Source of the DNA: Acidobacteriota bacterium
GTDB taxonomy: Bacteria > Acidobacteriota > Blastocatellia > RBC074
Direction: 5' to 3'
Length of the DNA stretch: 44,731 nt
Assembly (NCBI GenBank): GCA_018268995.1
Contig: JAFDVL010000034.1
Location: forward strand, 1-44,731
Part shown: positions 42,645 to 44,731 of the stretch, piece after piece
Layout: each line of letters opens with the position of its first letter
Position numbering within the stretch: position 1 is the first letter of the stretch
Notes under the pieces: model-generated
Databases searched by the model: none
The model's input: the letters and a program-made list of their open reading frames with translations, nothing else
Told to the model about the DNA's origin: nothing
Translations under genes and position numbers: made by a program

Positions 42645-43763
42645 ATGTTGAGTGATGATGAGGGAAGGATTGAGAAAAAAGATATGCTCCACCTCACCGA
42701 AGTTTTGGATTCCGTGGTCAGGAGTCTGGCCGGAGCGCCTGAAGACTTGCACTATTGGTTAGGGATTGATGGCGGTGGAACGAATACGCGCGCAATGATC
42801 TTTCACGCACCGGCTGATCCTGATGTTGACCTATCTCCCTGCCTGGTTGGCGAAGGTCGGGCCGACGCAGCTAATTTCCATCGTGTCGGTGTCGAATCCG
42901 CAACAGATTCTATCCTTAAGGCGATTACACAAGCCTGTCGTCAGGCCAATATTACGCCGCATCAAATTACAACCGCTTGCATCGGACTCGCAGGGGTCTC
43001 GCATCCTGACAATCATCGCAAAATGTATGATGCAATTGAGCAGGCTTTGCCCACGCTGAACTTTACGCTGGAGACCGATGCGCGCATTGCACTCGCCGGA
43101 GCCACGGCAGGCAAGCCCGGCATTGTGATTATTGCGGGTACGGGTTCGATTGCTTACGGCATAAACAAAGATGGTGAAGTGGCCCGTGCCGGAGGTTGGG
43201 GGCCGACACTTGGTGATGAAGGCAGCGGAACCTATATTGGCCGTCGCGCACTCGAAGCTGTGATGACCGCATATGATCGCCGTGCCCAGGATGAAACACA
43301 TCTGACCGAAAAAGTTTGCCGATTCTTCAACGTCAAGACTCCACCTGAACTTCCAGCGGTGATTTACAATCCTGACAACAACGTCATGCCGCAGATCGCA
43401 CAGCTTTCCAAGCTCGTTGTCGAAACTGCACAAGAAGACGACGCCACTGCGATCAGAATCCTGGCCGATGCAGCTCACGAGTTGGCGCGGGCCATCAAAG
43501 CTGTCATCGAACAATTGAATATGCAAAATGATGAGTTCCGCGTTGGTTATGTCGGAGGCGTCTTCGAGGCGGGCGAATTGATCTTGCAACCCTTGCGCGA
43601 AGAACTCACTGCGTTCGCACCCAAAGCGACCATTGCTGCGCCAATTTACAAACCTGTGATGGGCGCGGCCAAACTGGCAATCGCGAATTTTATTCAAACC
43701 CGCGATCAGTTGTTAATCGGACAACAAGCAATAAAAAAAGAGCCTTTGTTACCCACGCGATAA
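42645..43763 (+). CDS. BadF/BadG-type amino-sugar kinase (GlcNAc/MurNAc kinase-like)
   Basis: A 372-residue ASKHA-fold kinase. WLGIDGGGTNTRAMIF is the phosphate-1 loop, TACIGLAGVSHPDN the connecting segment, IIAGTGSIAYGI phosphate-2, and GWGPTLGDEGSGTYIG the substrate-binding block of N-acetylglucosamine kinases; VGYVGGVFEAGE is the adenosine motif. BadF-type MurK of Clostridium phosphorylates MurNAc and GlcNAc and is paired with murQ, as here. The first 35 residues are non-conserved; ATG 42684 is an alternative start. It overlaps murQ by one base. Confidence 0.88.
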   Translation: MLSDDEGRIEKKDMLHLTEVLDSVVRSLAGAPEDLHYWLGIDGGGTNTRAMIFHAPADPDVDLSPCLVGEGRADAANFHRVGVESATDSILKAITQACRQANITPHQITTACIGLAGVSHPDNHRKMYDAIEQALPTLNFTLETDARIALAGATAGKPGIVIIAGTGSIAYGINKDGEVARAGGWGPTLGDEGSGTYIGRRALEAVMTAYDRRAQDETHLTEKVCRFFNVKTPPELPAVIYNPDNNVMPQIAQLSKLVVETAQEDDATAIRILADAAHELARAIKAVIEQLNMQNDEFRVGYVGGVFEAGELILQPLREELTAFAPKATIAAPIYKPVMGAAKLAIANFIQTRDQLLIGQQAIKKEPLLPTR

Positions 43764-44653
43764 TGACCACTACCGAACAATCCAATCCCAACACCGCAGA
43801 AATAGACCGACTCTCAATTCTCGAAGCCTTACGCATCATCAATGCCGAAGACAAAAAAGTCGCGGAAGCCGTCGAGCAGGTTTTGCCCGCGATTGCCAAG
43901 GCCGTAGACGGAATCGCCGAACGTCTCGAACGCGGCGGACGGTTGTTGTATGTCGGAACAGGGACAAGCGGGCGATTGGGCGTGCTGGATGCTTCGGAAT
44001 GCCCACCGACGTTTGGTGTGTCGCCAGAGTTGGTGCAGGGAATTATCGCAGGCGGGTACGAGGCTTGTTACAAGGCTGTCGAAGCGTCAGAAGATGATCG
44101 CGCCGCCGGGGCTACAGATTTACAAGCGCGAGGTGTCACCAGTAACGATGTGGTTGTTGGTATTGCTGCCAGCGGTCGCACGCCGTACACAATTGGCGCG
44201 GTTGAATATGCCCGCAGCAGTGGCGCGCTGACGATCTGCATTACGTGCAATGAAAACACAGCGTTGGCCGCAGCGGTTGAAATTCCAATTGAACCGATTG
44301 TCGGGCCGGAAGTCATTGCAGGCTCAACGCGACTGAAATCCGGCACGGCGCAGAAGCTGGTTTTGAATATGCTCTCGACGATGGCAATGGTGCGGCTCGG
44401 CTATGTGACCGGGAACCGCATGGCGAACATGCAAACCAAAAATATCAAGCTGCGTCAACGTGCTGTCGGCATTGTGCAGGATGAATGCAACGTGGATGAA
44501 GCGACGGCGCAGTCTGTGTTGGAAGCTGCGAATTGGAAATTGCCTGTCGCGCTGGTGATGCAACAGGCAAATGTGTCACGCGAGGTTGCAGAAAATGCGC
44601 TGGAAAAATCTCATCAATCCGTTGCCCGCGCTGTGGCTAAACTCATTGCCTGA
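43763..44653 (+). CDS. murQ: N-acetylmuramic acid 6-phosphate etherase
   Basis: A 296-residue SIS-domain enzyme that cleaves the lactyl ether of MurNAc-6-phosphate, giving GlcNAc-6-phosphate and D-lactate in cell-wall recycling. LYVGTGTSGRLGVLDASECP is the sugar-phosphate loop with the catalytic Glu; GVSPELVQGIIAGG, VVVGIAASGRTPYTIGA, AGSTRLKSGTAQKLVLNML and GNRMANMQ are hallmark segments. The C-terminus has the small helical part (ANVSREVAENALEKS). ATG overlaps the kinase stop (TAATG), so the two are co-translated. Confidence 0.96.
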   Translation: MTTTEQSNPNTAEIDRLSILEALRIINAEDKKVAEAVEQVLPAIAKAVDGIAERLERGGRLLYVGTGTSGRLGVLDASECPPTFGVSPELVQGIIAGGYEACYKAVEASEDDRAAGATDLQARGVTSNDVVVGIAASGRTPYTIGAVEYARSSGALTICITCNENTALAAAVEIPIEPIVGPEVIAGSTRLKSGTAQKLVLNMLSTMAMVRLGYVTGNRMANMQTKNIKLRQRAVGIVQDECNVDEATAQSVLEAANWKLPVALVMQQANVSREVAENALEKSHQSVARAVAKLIA

Positions 44654-44663
44654 AGAGATGAGC

Positions 44664-44731
44664 ATGGAGTACACGCTTCAGCGTGGCTTTACGCTAAATA
44701 AGAAAACGCCACGCTGAAGCGTGTACTCCAT
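44664..44731. repeat. Twin palindrome after murQ, cut by the window end
   Basis: Arms at 44664-44687 and 44708-44731 are perfect 24 bp reverse complements. Each arm contains its own palindrome (cacgct-tc-agcgtg). It begins 11 bases after the murQ stop, so it could also shape the 3' end of that mRNA. The element may continue beyond the window. Confidence 0.75.

Noticed and set aside
42831..43697. 288-codon minus frame opposite the kinase
   Set aside because: The plus frame carries all ASKHA motifs; the minus frame has none.

Overview
The window is one stretch of a bacterial chromosome, about half G+C by eye, with long same-strand operons, frequent ATGA overlaps and many intergenic palindromic repeats. 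The gene mix is a Wzx/Wzy exopolysaccharide locus with a BY-kinase, a BadF-type sugar kinase beside murQ, a RAYT-like transposase among GC-rich palindromes, and a large secreted hypothetical protein. It would fit an Acidobacteriota lineage such as Blastocatellia. That is inference: there is no rRNA or other marker gene here, and no tRNA was recognised.

Layout. 1-341 is the 3' end of an acyl-CoA synthetase. 350-1080 is a small Y1 (RAYT-like) transposase unit flanked on both sides by three hairpins in mirrored order. 1162-6733 holds an exported methyltransferase, a HerA-like ATPase, an NAD-type isocitrate dehydrogenase and a small exported protein, separated by inverted-repeat elements. 6774-9478 (minus strand) is an operon of an ATP-grasp-like protein, ruvX and mltG. 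9676-10782 (minus) is a secreted four-cysteine protein with a strong terminator. 10815-11614 is a long non-coding leader with an imperfect direct repeat.

11615-39745 (plus) is a ~28 kb polysaccharide locus. It opens with an O-antigen ligase/polymerase, a Wza-like export protein and a Wzc-like chain-length/tyrosine kinase. Two MurJ/Wzx-type flippases follow in separate sub-clusters, each accompanied by glycosyltransferases and a methyltransferase; the first also has a NodS-like methyltransferase and a deacetylase. rfbC-rfbB-rfbA make dTDP-4-keto-6-deoxy sugar precursors. A second multi-membrane polymerase candidate and an asnB come next. The end is a Pgl-like cassette: GT4, PglC-like phosphoglycosyl transferase, PglD-like acetyltransferase, PglE-like aminotransferase and a membrane-anchored SDR. 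The expected flow is: sugar nucleotides, then loading of the first sugar on undecaprenyl phosphate (PglC-like), extension by GT4/GT2 enzymes, flipping, polymerisation, and export through Wza/Wzc.

39752-42440 (minus) holds a cyclase-family hydrolase, a glycine-zipper exported protein and a LysR regulator. Divergent from these, 42645-44653 (plus) holds a BadF-type GlcNAc/MurNAc kinase and murQ, a peptidoglycan amino-sugar recycling pair. The window ends inside a twin palindrome (44664-44731).

The most unusual items are the mirrored hairpin cassettes around the RAYT-like gene, the membrane-domain/SDR chimera at the end of the polysaccharide locus, the duplicated flippase/GT4 module, a probable ATT start codon at 28640, and several twin-palindrome intergenic elements.
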